DNA from: CAZUYC01 sp964624475 | Lineage (GTDB): Bacteria > Myxococcota_A > UBA9160 > SMWR01 | Direction: 5' to 3' | DNA: 64,000 nt | Assembly (NCBI GenBank): GCA_964624475.1 | Contig: CAZUYC010000062.1 | Coordinates: 1 to 64,000 of the forward strand | Part shown: positions 49,473 through 59,800 of the stretch, piece by piece | How positions within the stretch are numbered: the stretch's first letter is position 1 | Layout of the letters: each line of letters starts with the position of its first letter | The notes under the pieces: model-generated | Database searches by the model: none | Seen by the model: the letters and a program-made list of their open reading frames with translations, nothing else | What the model was told of the DNA's origin: nothing | Position numbers and translations under genes: made by a program

Positions 49473-51278
49473 ATGCACTTGCCGCGCAAGGACGTCCGCA
49501 ACGTCGCGATCATCGCGCACGTGGACCACGGGAAGACGACCCTGGTCGACGGCCTCCTGCGCCAGACGGGGGTCTTCCGCGAGAACCAGGTCGTGGAGGA
49601 GCGCGTGCTGGACAGCGGCGAGCTCGAGCGCGAGCGCGGCATCACGATCCTCGCCAAGGACACCGAGATCGAGTTCGAGGGCGTGCGCATCCACCTGGTC
49701 GATACCCCGGGCCACGCCGACTTCGGCGGCGAGGTCGAGCGGGTGCTCTCGCTGGTCGATTCGGTGCTGCTGCTGGTCGACGCGGTCGAGGGCGTGATGC
49801 CGCAGACGCGCTTCGTCGTGGGCAAGGCGCTCGCCCGCGGTCTCCGCCCGATCCTGGTGGTGAACAAGATCGACCGCCCCGAGCAGCGCGCCGAGGCGGT
49901 GGTGGACGAGGTCTTCGACCTGCTCGTCGAGCTCGGGGCCGACGACCGCCAGCTCGAATTTCCGGTCGTCTACGCCTCGGCCAAGGAGGGGGCCGCGGCC
50001 CTCGACGCCCGGGCTCCGCGCCGGGACCTGCGGCCGCTGCTCGAGACGATCGTGCGCGAGGCGCCGCCGCCCGTCGTGGACTCGGAGGCTCCGGTGCGCT
50101 TCCAGGCGGTGACGCTCGGTTGGGACGACTACCTCGGGCGCCTCGTCGTGGGGCGGGTCGAGCGGGGGCGCCTCGTGCGCGGCCGGATCGTGGTGCGGGT
50201 CCCGGCGCGCGGCGACCCGCTGCCCTTCCGCGTGACCAAGCTCCTCGGCGCGCGCGGGCTGCGCCGGATCGAGCTCGAGAGCGTCGAGGCCGGGGAGATC
50301 GCGGTGATCGCCGGCGTCGAGTCGATCGAGATCGGCGACAGCGTCTGCGACCCGGACCACCCCGAGCCGCTCCCGCGCATCCAGGTCGACCCGCCGACGA
50401 TCCGCGTGCGCTTCTCGGTCAACACCTCGCCCTTCGCCGGGCGCGAGGGGCGTTTCGTCACGAGCCGCCAGATCGGGGAGCGGCTGCACCGCGAAGCCCT
50501 CGGCAACGTCTCGATCCAGGTCGAGCCGGGCGAGGGCCCCGACACCTTCGTCGTGGCCGGGCGCGGCGAGCTCCAGATCGCGATCCTGATCGAGACGCTG
50601 CGCCGCGAGGGCTACGAGCTCGCCGTCTCGCGCCCCGAGATCATCCGCCGCGAGATCGAGGGCCGGAGCTGCGAGCCCGTCGAGGACGTCCTGGCCGAGG
50701 TGCCGGAGTGGGCCACGGGCGTGGTCGTGGAGGGGCTCTGCTCGCGCCGCGGGCGCATGATCTCGATGGAGCAGCGCGAGGGGGGGCGGACGCGCCTCGT
50801 CTTCGTCGCGCCGAGCCGCGGCCTCTTCGGCTACCGCGGCGAGTTCCTCTCCGCGACGCGCGGCGAGGGGGTGCTCTACCGGACGGTGCGCGGCTACGAG
50901 CCCTGGGTCGGGGAGCTCCCGCGCCGCTCGGCAGGCGCCGTGATGGCGACCGAGGCCGGCAAGACCACCGCCTACAGCCTCTTCCACATCCAGGAGCGCG
51001 CGGTCCTCTTCGTCGGGGCCGGGGTCCCCGTCTACGAGGGCCAGATCCTCGGCGAGAGCAGCCGGCCGCGCGACATGGACGTGAACGCCGTGCGCGCGAA
51101 GAAGCTCACCAACATCCGCGCCGCCGGCAAGGACGAGAACACCATCCTTTCGACGCCGCGCGAGGTCGAGATCGAGTGGGCCCTCGAGTGGCTCGAGGAG
51201 GACGAGCTCCTCGAGGTGACGCCGGGCTCCCTGCGCCTGCGCAAGCGCATCCTGCCCGGGAACCTGCGCAAGCGCTGA
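49473..51278 (+). CDS. typA: Ribosome-associated GTPase TypA/BipA
   Basis: The 601-residue translational GTPase has G1 AHVDHGKTTL, a switch I ending ERERGITILAKD, G3 DTPGHADFGGEV and G4 NKIDRPEQRAEAV. BipA-specific later domains follow, including RGELQIAILIETLRREGYEL and the C-terminal NIRAAGKDENTIL. It binds 70S ribosomes and aids assembly and stress responses. The ATG lies 12 bases after a TAACCT box. A rhomboid protease and an unusual Clp-type ATPase with a release-factor-like tail follow on the same strand. Confidence 0.95.
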   Translation: MHLPRKDVRNVAIIAHVDHGKTTLVDGLLRQTGVFRENQVVEERVLDSGELERERGITILAKDTEIEFEGVRIHLVDTPGHADFGGEVERVLSLVDSVLLLVDAVEGVMPQTRFVVGKALARGLRPILVVNKIDRPEQRAEAVVDEVFDLLVELGADDRQLEFPVVYASAKEGAAALDARAPRRDLRPLLETIVREAPPPVVDSEAPVRFQAVTLGWDDYLGRLVVGRVERGRLVRGRIVVRVPARGDPLPFRVTKLLGARGLRRIELESVEAGEIAVIAGVESIEIGDSVCDPDHPEPLPRIQVDPPTIRVRFSVNTSPFAGREGRFVTSRQIGERLHREALGNVSIQVEPGEGPDTFVVAGRGELQIAILIETLRREGYELAVSRPEIIRREIEGRSCEPVEDVLAEVPEWATGVVVEGLCSRRGRMISMEQREGGRTRLVFVAPSRGLFGYRGEFLSATRGEGVLYRTVRGYEPWVGELPRRSAGAVMATEAGKTTAYSLFHIQERAVLFVGAGVPVYEGQILGESSRPRDMDVNAVRAKKLTNIRAAGKDENTILSTPREVEIEWALEWLEEDELLEVTPGSLRLRKRILPGNLRKR

Positions 51279-51373
51279 TCGCCCGGGGCGAGCGCCAGCG
51301 CCGGGAGGAGCGCCTCGCGGGCGCAGACCCACCCCATGAGCGCCGAGTCCGACCGGCAGCATCAGCCGACGCA

Positions 51374-52264
51374 GTGACGCGGTCGACGACCGAATCGTCG
51401 GACGTCCCTCTGCGCGTCGCTCGGAAGCTCGAGCTCGCGGAAGAGTGGGCGCTCGTGCTCGCGGCCGAGGACCTGTCGCCGAGCGTGAGTCCCGGCCCGG
51501 AGGGCTTCGTCCTCGGTGTCCCGCCCGACGAGGTCGAGCATGCGACGCGCGTCCTCTCGGCCTACGAGAGGGAGAACCGCATGCGGGAGTTCGGGCGCGC
51601 GGACCGTCCGGCCGCTCCCGGGCACGTCGGCGCGGGAGTCGGGGTCTCTGCACTGCTCCTCGCCTTCTTCCTGGTCACCGGCCCGCGAACTCCGGGGGTG
51701 CCCTGGTTCGAGCGCGGCAGCGCGGACGCCGAGCGGATCGTCCTGGGCGAGCTCTGGCGCGCGGTGACCGCGCTCAGCCTGCACGCGGACCTCGCACACG
51801 CGCTGGCCAACGCGCTCGCCGGCGCGCTCTTCCTGGGCGCCGTGTGCGCCGCCCTGGGTCCGGGCCTCGGCTGTGCCCTCGTCCTGCTCTCGGGGGCCGG
51901 CGGGAACCTGATCAACGCATTCGTCCGGGGCCCCGGGCACGTCTCGGTGGGGGCCTCCACCGCCGTCTTCGGGGCGGTCGGCTTGCTCTGCGGCCTGGCC
52001 GTGGCGCGCCGGCGACGGAGAGGAGCGCGTGAGCGGCGCGCCTGGGTGCCGATCGGCGCCGGCTTCGCGATCCTCGCGATGCTGGGCACGGCCGGGGCGA
52101 GCGTCGATCTCTGGGCGCACCTCTTCGGGCTGCTCGTGGGCGCGGCGCTGGGAATCCCCGTCGGCTTCGCCTTGTCTCGTCCCCCGGGACGCAGCCTCCA
52201 GTGGCTCCTCGGGGCCGCCGCGCTCGCAGCGCTCCTCGTTTGCTGGGCGCGCGCCCTTCCCTGA
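51374..52264 (+). CDS. Rhomboid-family intramembrane serine protease
   Basis: The 296-residue protein has a cytoplasmic N-terminus of about 85 residues, then six or seven helices. The oxyanion region HADLAHALANALAGALFL (H-x4-H-x3-N) is present. The serine motif VSVGASTAVFGAVGLL carries the GxSx nucleophile, and the catalytic His lies in DLWAHLFGLLVGAALG. It would cut substrates in the inner membrane. The GTG at 51374 is the first start with a normal N-terminus. The gene lies 95 bases after typA and 61 before the ATPase. Confidence 0.85.
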   Translation: MTRSTTESSDVPLRVARKLELAEEWALVLAAEDLSPSVSPGPEGFVLGVPPDEVEHATRVLSAYERENRMREFGRADRPAAPGHVGAGVGVSALLLAFFLVTGPRTPGVPWFERGSADAERIVLGELWRAVTALSLHADLAHALANALAGALFLGAVCAALGPGLGCALVLLSGAGGNLINAFVRGPGHVSVGASTAVFGAVGLLCGLAVARRRRRGARERRAWVPIGAGFAILAMLGTAGASVDLWAHLFGLLVGAALGIPVGFALSRPPGRSLQWLLGAAALAALLVCWARALP

Positions 52265-52325
52265 CGGGCCGCTACTGCGCGAGCCCACTTCCCGCCTGCC
52301 TTCTCTGCCATACTGAGAGGCGGCC

Positions 52326-55300
52326 ATGGACCCCCTCGCGCTCCTCGGCATCGCGGCCGTCGGGCTCCTCGGGCTCCTCGCGGCGGCGCGCTGGGGCCAC
52401 GCGCGCGGCCGGGCCGGACTGGGCCTGCTTCCCGCCGCGGACGTTCCCAACCGCGAACCCGCGCGAGATGCATCGGAGCTCTACGCGATCTCGTCGCAGC
52501 TCCGCGCCTTCTACGAGGCCACCGCGCATCCGGGCGATCTGCTCGCGGACGCGACCTTCCGCCGCGGCGTCGCGCTCTTGCGCGGGCCCGCCTTCTCCGC
52601 TGCGGACCTCGTCGGCTACTTTTTCGGCGACAACGCGATCATCGCCTGCATGGCGGCCCAGGCGCTGCGCGAACGCGGCGAGGCCGGCGGGCTCGAAGAG
52701 CGCATGCTCGATGCGCTCGGCAGCGTCGCCGCGTGGCCGCTCTTCTTCGCCCTCGCGTACCTGGCCGAAGCGGTGCCGCCCGAGCAGCCTCTCCTGGGCC
52801 GCGTGCTGGCGCGGGCATTCCCCCACCTCGACTCGCGTCTCGGCCGCCAGTTCCTCGGGGAGTTCACTCGGGCGCGGGCGGCGCGGGGCGAGGCTCCGCG
52901 CTTCGGCGACGAGCTGGCGCCGTTTGACCCCGAGCGGCTCCGCACGCTCGCGGACTTCCTCCAGGGCCTCGGGTCCGAGCCCGGCGGCCCCTGGCTGGAG
53001 GCCCTCCAGCGCTGGCGCCGCGAGCGGATCGATACCGAGTTCCTCGCCTCCGTCGGCTCACTGTGGGATGCCTCGGTGGACGCCGAGGAAGGCATCCTCT
53101 GGCATGGGGCCCTCGCTGCCCAGGTCGAGGCCGTAGAGACCGAGCTCGCGGCGGCGCGGCGCCGCTCGGTGCTCCTCGTGGGCGAATCGGGCGTCGGCAA
53201 GACGAAGCTCGCCCGCGCCGTCGCGGCCCGGTTCCAGGCGGCAGGCGGGCTCGTCTTCGAGGCGGGTGCGCTGGAGCTGCTCGCGGGCCAGATCTTCCAC
53301 GGCCAGTTCGAGGAGCGGATGCAGAGGCTCTTCGCGCAGCTGCGCGGCCAGCGCATCCTGTGGCTGATCCCGGACTTCCACGCCCTGGCCGAGTCGGGGA
53401 CCCACCGCTACAGCACGACCAGCGCGCTCGATCTCCTGCTGCCCCACCTCGAGAGCGGGGCAATCGCCGTGCTCGGCGAGTGCCGCCCGGGGCCCTTCGA
53501 GCACCTGGTGCTCTCGAAGCCGCGCCTCGCCACGGCGCTCGCGGTGAGGCGCCTCGATCCGCTTCCCGCCGCGCAGACGCTCGAGCTGGCCCGGCGCTGG
53601 TGGGACGCGCACGCCGAGCCCAAGGACGGCGACGAAGTGCTCCACGAGGCCCAGGAGCTCGCCCAGCAGTACCTTGGCGACCGCGCCGCGCCCGGAAACC
53701 TGCTGCGGCTACTCGAGATCACCTGCCAGCGGCTCGCGGGCCCGGAGCGCGCCCCGCCCGCCGCGATCCGCGTCGACGACCTGATCGCAACGCTCGCCGC
53801 AACGACGGGCCTGCCGGTGCAGATCCTCGACGACCGCAGGGGGCTCGACCTCGACGGCCTGCGGCGCCACTTCGGGAGCCGCGTCGTCGGCCAGCCGGAA
53901 GCGGTGGACTGCCTCGTCGAGCGCGTCGCGATGCTCAAGGCCGGCCTCACGGATCCGACGCGGCCCTTCGGGGTCTTCCTCTTCGCCGGCCCCACGGGCA
54001 CGGGCAAGACGGAGATCGCGAAGACGCTGGCGGAATACCTCTTCGGGTCGGCCGATCGCATGCTCCGCATCGACATGAGCGAGCTGCAGACGCCCGAGGA
54101 CCTCGACCGGCTCGTCGGTTCCTCGGAAGCCAAAGAACGCGGCGACGCGCTCGTGGACCGGATCCGCGAGCAGCCCTTCTCGGTCGTCCTCCTCGACGAG
54201 TTCGAGAAGGGCCACCGGCGGAGCTGGGATCTCTTCCTCCAGGTCTTCGACGACGGGCGCCTCAGCGACCGCCGCGGCCGCGTCGCCGACTTCCGCTACT
54301 CGATCGTGATCCTCACCTCGAACCTCGGCTCGGCCGCGCCGTCCGGCGAGCCCCTCGGATTCGCCAGCGAACCGGACCGGTGGAGGGCCCGCGACGTGGT
54401 GCGGGCCATCGAGGGCGCCTTCCGCCCGGAGTTCCGGAACCGCCTCGACCGCGTGGTGGTCTTCCGGCCGCTCGACCGCGAGACGATGCGCGGGATCCTG
54501 CGCAAGGAGCTCGAGGACGTCTTCCAGCGGCGCGGGCTGCGCGCGCGGCCGTGGGCCGTCGAGTGGGACCCGGCCGCGATCGAGTTCCTGCTGGAGGCGG
54601 GCTTCTCGCCCACCTTCGGGGCGCGGCCACTCAAGCGGGCCGTCGAGCGCTACCTGCTCGCGCCGCTCGCTGGCACGATCGTCCGGCACGAGTTCCCGAC
54701 CGGCGACCAGTTCCTCTACGTGACGCTCCGCGAAGGCGTCCTCGAGGTCCAGTTCATCGATCCCGACGCCCCGGCCGAGGTGGATCCCGCGCAGCCGGCC
54801 TCCGAGCCGGAGGCGGCGGCCTTGGACGAACACGGCGCCGCCGGATTGAAAGCCATCGCTCGCGATCCCCGCGGCGCGGCCGAGGAGCTGGCGCTCCTCG
54901 AGGTGCGCTTCGAGCGCCTGCGCGCGGCGGTCGAGAGCGAGAGCTGGCGCGAGCGCAAGGAGACGGCGCTCGCGATGACCTCCCTTGCCGATTTCTGGCG
55001 CTCGCCGGATCGCTTCGAGATTCTCGGGAACTACGAGTACCAGGCGCGCATCGAGGCCGGCATGCGGCGCATCGGTTCGCTGCTCGAGCGGCTGCGCCGC
55101 CGGCACCGCGATCGCCTCCCCACCCACCTGCTCGCCTCGGTCGCGCAGACGCTGCTGCTCCTCGAGGTCGCGCGCGGGGATGTCGAGCAGGGTCGCCCGC
55201 AGGCGGCGTTCCTGCTGGTGGAGGCGGGGCGCGACGCGGGGCTGCCCGACCTCGAGTCAGACCGCTTCGCGGAGGAGATCGGCCGCATGTACCGGGCCTG

Positions 55301-55715
55301 GGGCGACAAGCGCCACATGCGCGTCGAGGTGCTCCACGAGCAGCGCGGAAGCGAACGCGAGCCCTTCCGGCTGCTCCTCGCGGTGGGCGGCTTCGGCTCC
55401 CACACGATCCTCGCCACCGAGGACGGACTGCACGTGCTCGAGACGCCGGCGGAGCGGGGCCGCGGCTTCGACCGCGCCCGGGCGCACGTCGCCGTGGTGC
55501 CGCAGCTCGGCGATCCGGGCGACGGCAGCGCGGCCGCGCTGCGCCGCGGCGCCGACGAGGCGCTCGCGCGGCGCGATCGCGCCGAGCCGCGCATCGTGAG
55601 GCGCTACCGCACGGAGCCCTCGCCCCTCGTGCGCGACGGCGTGCGGGGCTGGCGCACCGGCCGCATCGAGCGCGTCCTCGGCGGCGAGTTCGACGTGATG
55701 GGGACGGATCTCTAG
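52326..55715 (+). CDS. Membrane-anchored Clp-type double AAA+ ATPase with RF2-like C-terminus
   Basis: The 1129-residue protein starts with one membrane helix (residues 4-21), then a helical region of about 240 residues unlike the Clp N domain. Two AAA+ modules follow. D1 has Walker A GESGVGKT (286-293) but a degenerate Walker B (LWLIPDFH). D2 has GPTGTGKT (555-562), VVLLDEFEK and FRPEFRNRLDRVVVFRPL, as in ClpA/ClpB. Residues about 845-1065 resemble the PCRF part of release factor 2 (SLADFWRSPDRFEILG; EEIGRMYRAW; GLHVLETP). The final IVRRYRTEPSPLVRDG to EFDVMG matches the RF2 tail. The GGQ domain between them is absent. This suggests a ribosome-linked unfoldase. Confidence 0.75.
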   Translation: MDPLALLGIAAVGLLGLLAAARWGHARGRAGLGLLPAADVPNREPARDASELYAISSQLRAFYEATAHPGDLLADATFRRGVALLRGPAFSAADLVGYFFGDNAIIACMAAQALRERGEAGGLEERMLDALGSVAAWPLFFALAYLAEAVPPEQPLLGRVLARAFPHLDSRLGRQFLGEFTRARAARGEAPRFGDELAPFDPERLRTLADFLQGLGSEPGGPWLEALQRWRRERIDTEFLASVGSLWDASVDAEEGILWHGALAAQVEAVETELAAARRRSVLLVGESGVGKTKLARAVAARFQAAGGLVFEAGALELLAGQIFHGQFEERMQRLFAQLRGQRILWLIPDFHALAESGTHRYSTTSALDLLLPHLESGAIAVLGECRPGPFEHLVLSKPRLATALAVRRLDPLPAAQTLELARRWWDAHAEPKDGDEVLHEAQELAQQYLGDRAAPGNLLRLLEITCQRLAGPERAPPAAIRVDDLIATLAATTGLPVQILDDRRGLDLDGLRRHFGSRVVGQPEAVDCLVERVAMLKAGLTDPTRPFGVFLFAGPTGTGKTEIAKTLAEYLFGSADRMLRIDMSELQTPEDLDRLVGSSEAKERGDALVDRIREQPFSVVLLDEFEKGHRRSWDLFLQVFDDGRLSDRRGRVADFRYSIVILTSNLGSAAPSGEPLGFASEPDRWRARDVVRAIEGAFRPEFRNRLDRVVVFRPLDRETMRGILRKELEDVFQRRGLRARPWAVEWDPAAIEFLLEAGFSPTFGARPLKRAVERYLLAPLAGTIVRHEFPTGDQFLYVTLREGVLEVQFIDPDAPAEVDPAQPASEPEAAALDEHGAAGLKAIARDPRGAAEELALLEVRFERLRAAVESESWRERKETALAMTSLADFWRSPDRFEILGNYEYQARIEAGMRRIGSLLERLRRRHRDRLPTHLLASVAQTLLLLEVARGDVEQGRPQAAFLLVEAGRDAGLPDLESDRFAEEIGRMYRAWGDKRHMRVEVLHEQRGSEREPFRLLLAVGGFGSHTILATEDGLHVLETPAERGRGFDRARAHVAVVPQLGDPGDGSAAALRRGADEALARRDRAEPRIVRRYRTEPSPLVRDGVRGWRTGRIERVLGGEFDVMGTDL

Positions 55716-55803
55716 CCCCTCTCTAGCCCGGATGTCCCTTGAAAGTCCGTCGTGTGAGAGCGACGGGCCGGGCGGGGGCGGCGCGCGATCGCGCGCTCGG
55801 GGG
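55716..55803. other. Short convergent gap with a single repeat end
   Basis: CTAGCCCGGATGTC at 55726-55739 matches the outer part of the 23-bp terminal repeat at 43441-43463 with one change, then diverges. It may be a lone relic of the same element next to the ATPase stop codon. Confidence 0.35.
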
Positions 55804-56697
55804 TCAGAACGCGTACGAGACGCCGGTGAGCTTCTCCGAGAGCTCCCAGAGGCGGCGCGCCATCGCGGCGTCGCGCGAGCGACGGCTCGAGCGGGCGCGG
55901 CCGGGCGGGCCGAGGCAGCCCGCGAGGCCGCTCGGGCCGAAGTACTCGCCGCCGCGCACGTCGGGCGCGGTGGCGGCGTAGAGCGTCGGGAGCGCGCCGC
56001 TCCGCGCCTCGTGCGAGAAGACCTGGACGACCGCCCACATGAGGCGCGAATGCCGCTGGAGATCGGTGCGCGTCGAGCCCGGATGCGCCGCGGCGGAGAG
56101 CGCGTCGATCTGCGCGGACTCGAAGCGGCGCTGGAGCTCCCGGGCGAAGAGCAGGTTCGCGAGCTTGCTCTGCGCGTAGGCCCGCGTCGGGCTGTAGGAG
56201 CGCTCGGATTGGAGGTCTCCCTGGTCGATCCGTCCCGCGAAGTGGACCAGACTGCTGACGCTCACGACGCGCGCCCGCGGGGTGCGCCGGAGCGCCTCGA
56301 GCAGGAGCCCCGTCAGCGCGAAGTGACCGAGATGGTTGGTGCCGATCTGCGTCTCGAAGCCGTCGGTCGTGCGCCCGCGCGGCGTCATCATCACGCCGGC
56401 GTTGTTGCAAAGGCAGTCGAGGCGCTCCGAAGTCGCGCGGTACCCGTCGGCGAAGGCCCGCACGGAAGCGAGCGAGCCCAGATCGAGCGGCTCGAAGCGG
56501 ACGTCGGCGGAAGGCAGCGCCGCCCGGATCCGACGCTCCGCGTCGCGCCCCTTGGCTTCGTTCCGGCAGGCCAGCACCACGCGTGCGCCCTTCGCCGCCA
56601 GCGCCCGCGCCGTCTCGAAGCCGATCCCGCCGTTGGCGCCGGTCACGATCGCGATCCGACCGCGCTGGTCGGGGATCTCGGCCTCGCTCCACGCCAT
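55804..56697 (-). CDS. Short-chain dehydrogenase/reductase (retinol-dehydrogenase/protochlorophyllide-reductase-like)
   Basis: Starting at ATG 56697, the 297-residue enzyme has the cofactor motif VTGANGGIGFETA. It also has CLCNNAGVMM, the Ser strand VVSVSSLVHFAG and the YxxxK pair in RAYAQSKLANLLFA. The long C-terminal part, with AAHPGSTRTDL, is typical of the retinol-dehydrogenase-like and light-independent SDR groups. It oxidises or reduces an alcohol/ketone with NADP(H). The substrate is unknown. It is divergent from the cyclase gene by 129 bases, which include a short GC hairpin near 56763-56784. Confidence 0.85.
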   Translation of the reverse strand: MAWSEAEIPDQRGRIAIVTGANGGIGFETARALAAKGARVVLACRNEAKGRDAERRIRAALPSADVRFEPLDLGSLASVRAFADGYRATSERLDCLCNNAGVMMTPRGRTTDGFETQIGTNHLGHFALTGLLLEALRRTPRARVVSVSSLVHFAGRIDQGDLQSERSYSPTRAYAQSKLANLLFARELQRRFESAQIDALSAAAHPGSTRTDLQRHSRLMWAVVQVFSHEARSGALPTLYAATAPDVRGGEYFGPSGLAGCLGPPGRARSSRRSRDAAMARRLWELSEKLTGVSYAF

Positions 56698-56826
56698 GGC
56701 GCGCAAGGCTAGCGAAGATCCCGTCCCGAGCTCCCGCCGGGCCCCCTTGAGCGGACCCCACACCCCGGGCTAGAAAGCCGGGGGTCACCGGCGCGCGGAT
56801 CGCGTCCGGCGCGACCCGGAGCCGCC

Positions 56827-59800
56827 GTGCGCTGCCTGGCCTGCGGACACGAGAACCGCGAGCGCGCCCGCTTCTGCGACGAGTGCGGTGCGGTGCTGGC
56901 CAGCGTGCCCGCGCACACCGGCGCGGGGCCGCCCCGAGACTACACGCCGCGCCACCTGGCCGAGCGCATCCTCAGGAGCCGGAGCTCGATCGAGGGCGAG
57001 CGCAAGCTCGTGACGGTGCTCTTCGCCGACGTGCAGCGCTCGCTCGAGCTCGCCGCCCGCGTCGACCCCGAGCTCTGGCACCGGATCCTCGACCGTTTCT
57101 TCCAGATCCTCTCGCGCGAGATCCACCGCTACGAGGGCACCATCAACCAGTACACCGGCGACGGCATCATGGCGCTCTTCGGCGCGCCGATCGCCCACGA
57201 GGACCACGCGCAGCGCGCCTGCCACGCCGCGCTCGCCCTCGTCTCCGAGCTGCGCGAGTTCGGGCGGGAGCTGCGCCGCGAGCACGGCCTCGACTGGAGC
57301 GTGCGCATGGGCATGAACTCGGGCGAGGTGGTGGTGGGAAAGATCGGCGACGACCTGCGCATGGACTACACCGCGCAGGGACATTCGGTGGGCCTGGCCG
57401 CGCGGCTGCAGCAGATCGCGGAGGGCGGTCGCATCTACCTCTCGCAGGCCACGGCGGAGCTGGCGGAGGGCTACTTCCGCCTGGAGGACCTGGGCGAGTT
57501 CCAGCTCCGGGGCCTCCCGCAGGCCCGCGTGTTCGAGCTGGTGGGCCGGGGGCCCCTGCGCACGCGGCTCGACGCCGCGCGGGCGCGGGGCCTCTCGCGC
57601 TTCGTCGGGCGCGAGCCGGAGCTGGCCGAGCTCGAGGCCGCGCTCGCCCGCGCGGCGCGCGGGCAGGGCGAGTGCCTCGCCGTGGTCGCCGACGCCGGCG
57701 TCGGGAAGAGCCGGCTCTGCCTCGAGTTCCTGGAGCGCTGCCGCGCGCGCGGCCTGCGGACGCTCGAGGCGCGCGGCGTCTCGCACGGGCGCAGCCTGCC
57801 GCTCCTGCCCTTCGCGGAGCTCGCGCGCGCCGCCTGCGGCGTGCGCGAGGGCGACGACGTTCGCGAGGCTCGTCAGAAGATCGCCGGAGCCCTCGTGCTG
57901 CAGGGCGCCGGCCTCGAGGCCTCGCTGCCGCGGCTCTTCGAGTTCCTCGCCGTTGCGGAGACGGAGCGTCCCGGTTTCGCGCCGGATGCCGAAGGGCGCG
58001 AAGGCGAGCTCCTCCAGATGCTCGAGCGCCTGCTCTTCGAGGCCGGCGGCGCGGAGCCTGCCGTGATCCTGCTCGAGGACCTGCACTGGATCGACCCGAG
58101 CAGCGAGGCGCTGCTGGCGCGCCTGGCCGAGGCGCTGCCCGCGACGCGCACGCTGCTCCTCGTGAACTTCCGGCCCGGCGCCTCCGCGCCGTGGGCGCGC
58201 GCGCCCGGTCGCGGCGAGATCGCGCTGCGCCCGCTCGGCTCCGAGGCCGCGGACGCGCTGCTCGAGGAGTGGCTCGGATCCGATGCGTCGCTCGCTCGCC
58301 TACCCGAGCGCATCCGCGAGCGGGCCGCGGGGAACCCCTTCTTCCTGGAGGAGATCGCGCGTTCCCTGGCCGAGTCGGGCGTCCTCTCCGGGGAGCGCGG
58401 CCACTACCGGCTGGTCGAGCCGGTCGAGCGGATCGAGATCCCGGCCAGCATCCAGGCGCTCCTCTCGGCGCGCATCGACCGCCTGGACGAGCCGGCCAAG
58501 CTCGTGCTCCAGGGCGCCGCCGTGATCGGCGAGCGCTTCGACGCGGGGCTCCTGGCGCGCGTCGCCGCCCTCCCGGACGCGGCGCGGCGCCGCTCGCTCG
58601 ACGCCCTCGTCGACGCCGAGCTCCTGGTCGACGAGGGCGTGCCTTCGGGAGCGGAGTATCGCTTCCGACATTCGCTCACGCGCGAGGTCGCCTACCGTTC
58701 GCAGCTCGAGGCGACGCGCGCGCGCCTGCACGCGCAGGTGGCTCGCGCCCTCGAGGAGCGGGACCGCGATCGGCCGGGCGCGCGCGCCGCCCTCCTGGCC
58801 CACCACTGGGAGAGCGCGGGCGACGCGCGCCGCGCCGCCCTGTGGCACCGCCGCGCGGCGGAGGCTACCGGCTTCGTGGACGTCCCGGGTGCGCTGCACC
58901 ACTGGGCCGAGCTCCGCCGCCTCTCGGCTCTCCTTCCCGAGGGCGCCGAGACGCGCGCGCTGCGTCTGCTCGCCTGCCACCGCTTCCTCGACAACGCGGT
59001 GCGAGGCGGCCGGGTCTCCGTGGCGGAAGCGACGGCGCTCTTCGAGGAGGGCGACGCGCTCGCGCGCGGCTGTGGGGACGCGGGCGCGCGCGTGCGCCTG
59101 CACGAGTCGCTGGCGACGCGGCTCGCGCAGGCCGGGGACCTCGACGCCCAGCGACAGCATCTGGAGCAGGCGGCCCGCCTGGCCGAGGGCCTGCCCGACG
59201 CGGAGCTGCGCCTGCTGATCCTCCAGCGCACCTTCGTGGCGCACTTCCACCACGGCGACTTCGAGCGGGCGCTCTTGCTGGCCGAGGAGGGGATCGCCCT
59301 GGCCGAGCGCGATCCCGGCGTCGGCGGCAGCGACCCCGGCCGCTACCGCCTGGGCAACCTGCTGCTCGCCCGCGCCAACGCCCTCGAGCATCTGGGTCGC
59401 CTCGACGAGTGTGCGGCGGCGCTCGAGCGCTTCCGCGCGCTCGGCGACGCCGCTCGCAGTCCGACCGACTGGTCGCGCAACGTGCACATCCACGCCCTGG
59501 TGCGCGCGACCCTGGCGCTGGCACGCGGCGACGCGGCAGAGAGCCTGCGCGCGGCCCAGGACTTCGCCGCGCTCGCGCAGCGCACCGGCTCGCCGTGGGC
59601 GGGGATCGTGTCGCTCTTCACGCTGGGTCGCGCCGAGCTCCTCTCGGGTCGCCCGCAAGCGGCGCGCGAGTTCCTCCAGCGCTCGCTCGCAGCGGCGCGG
59701 GAGCACGGTCTCGCGCTCGAGTCCGAGGGCGAGCAGCTCGCGGCGCTGGCCGAGGCCTACGCGGGCTCTGGCGACGCCGAGAACGCGCGCCGTACGGCCG

